Shown: piece by piece, positions 63,470 to 64,000 of the stretch
Layout of the letters: each line of letters starts with the position of its first letter
Position numbering within the stretch: the stretch's first letter is position 1
DNA from: Acanthornis magna
Lineage: Eukaryota; Chordata; Aves; Passeriformes; Acanthizidae
DNA length: 64,000 nt
NCBI GenBank assembly: GCA_036785705.1
Contig: JAWUZG010000013.1
Coordinates: 20,865,001 to 20,929,000 of the forward strand
Direction: 5' to 3'
The notes under the pieces: model-generated
The model's database searches: none
The model's input: only the letters and a program-made list of their open reading frames with translations
Told to the model about the DNA's origin: nothing
Program-made: the position numbers and the translations under genes

Positions 63470-63640
63470 CTGTCTGCCCCTCCTTCAGCTTAAAGCCATT
63501 CCCTGTGTCCTGTCCCTCCATCCCTTGTCCCCAGTCCCTCTCCAGCTCTCCTGGAGCCCTTTAGGCTCTCCCTGGAGCCTTCTCCTCTCCGGGTGAGCAC
63601 CCCCAGCTCTCCCAGCCTGTCCCAGAACAGAGGAGCCCTC
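63470..63640 (-). mobile_element. CR1 LINE fragment, antisense
   Basis: It is the reverse complement of the GGCTCCAGGAGAGCTGGAGA block seen at 48008. It ends at the pentanucleotide array. Confidence 0.75.
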
Positions 63641-63700
63641 TGATCTGATCTGATCTGATCTGATCTGATCTCATCTCATCTCATCTCATCTCATCTCATC
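63641..63700 (+). repeat. Two-phase pentanucleotide array (TGATC)6(TCATC)6
   Basis: Six perfect TGATC units (63641-63670) are followed at once by six perfect TCATC units (63671-63700). The units differ by one base (G to C). The array abuts the end of an antisense CR1 fragment. Confidence 0.95.
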
Positions 63701-63780
63701 TCAGATACTGATTCGGTGCAATTCCACGGTGCCCATTTTGAGGCATTTCTCCCACATGGCCTGAGGAGGGGCTGAGGGCT

Positions 63781-64000
63781 GGGAACACACCAAGCTCTGC
63801 AAGAGAACCCTTCAGATTGGGAATACACCAAGCTCTGCAGGAGATCCCTTCAGATTGGGAACACACCAAGCTCTGCAGAAGATCCCTTCAGATTGGGAAC
63901 ACACCAAGCTCTGCAGAAGATCCCTTCAGATTGGGAACACACCAAGCTCTGCAGAAGATCCCTTCAGATTGGGAACACACCAAGCTCTGCAGAAGATCCC
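63781..64000 (+). repeat. 38-bp tandem repeat running off the window
   Basis: Units start at 63781, 63819, 63857, 63895, 63933 and 63971 in exact 38-bp steps, the last one cut by the window edge. The core is GGGAACACACCAAGCTCTGC then AGAAGATCCCTTCAGATT. The first units are the most diverged and the right-hand ones are nearly identical. Confidence 0.95.

Larger units (their letters stand above)
59589..64000 (+). other. DOCK1 last intron (partial)
   Basis: The sequence downstream of the W19 donor runs to the window edge. It holds an LTR-like piece (60118-60330), CR1 fragments (61670-61775, 63050-63225, 63470-63640 antisense), a pentanucleotide array (63641-63700) and a 38-bp tandem repeat (63781 onward). 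The final DOCK1 exon was not found here. Confidence 0.75.

Noticed and set aside
1..64000. Nested antisense INSYN2A (FAM196A) gene, known inside a mammalian DOCK1 intron
   Set aside because: No long minus-strand coding exon was found in any intron here; it probably lies in the upstream half of the gene.

Overview
The window is part of one large vertebrate gene, most likely from a bird and probably a songbird. The evidence for a bird is about two dozen fragments of CR1 LINEs with typical avian 3' ends (…CCTTCCAACCCAAACCATTCTGTGATTC), LTR fragments of avian style, small coding exons with canonical GT-AG introns, and the very close match of the encoded protein to vertebrate DOCK1 (DOCK180). No bacterial-type gene, operon, CRISPR array or tRNA was recognised.

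The gene lies on the + strand and runs off both ends. Nineteen coding exons (called W1-W19) can be placed to the base between 4351 and 59588. All 18 introns between them have GT donors and AG acceptors, and every phase joins without a frameshift. Together they encode 758 whole codons, equivalent to about residues 1075-1832 of the 1,865-residue human protein (numbering estimated from the ISP motif). W1-W3 (4351-11484) encode the end of the alpha-solenoid. W4-W15 (14993-45718) encode the whole DHR-2 guanine-nucleotide exchange domain that activates Rac. W16-W19 (47718-59588) encode the Ser-rich, polybasic and Pro-rich tail. The upstream half of the gene (SH3, DHR-1) and the final short exon with the last proline-rich motif and stop codon are not in the window.

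The rest is intron and is dominated by repeats: CR1 fragments, mostly in the sense orientation; three probable LTR fragments in antisense orientation, each with a TATA box and AATAAA on the minus strand, plus a fourth LTR-like piece; and many tandem repeats. The tandem repeats are an 18-bp minisatellite with a 194-bp higher-order period (364-827), an 11-bp satellite starting just after the W3 donor (11500-11965), a 53-bp minisatellite (31694-32117), a 127-bp duplication (36041-36294), a 163-bp duplication abutting the W13 splice donor (40188-40513), a CTCCTT polypyrimidine tract (43400-43552), a two-phase pentanucleotide array (63641-63700) and a 38-bp repeat running off the right edge.

I found no convincing new gene system. 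The points most worth a second look are repeats that touch DOCK1 splice sites (W3, W8, W11, W13), a 79-bp nested inverted repeat in a repeat-poor part of a long intron (37068-37146), and the higher-order tandem arrays.
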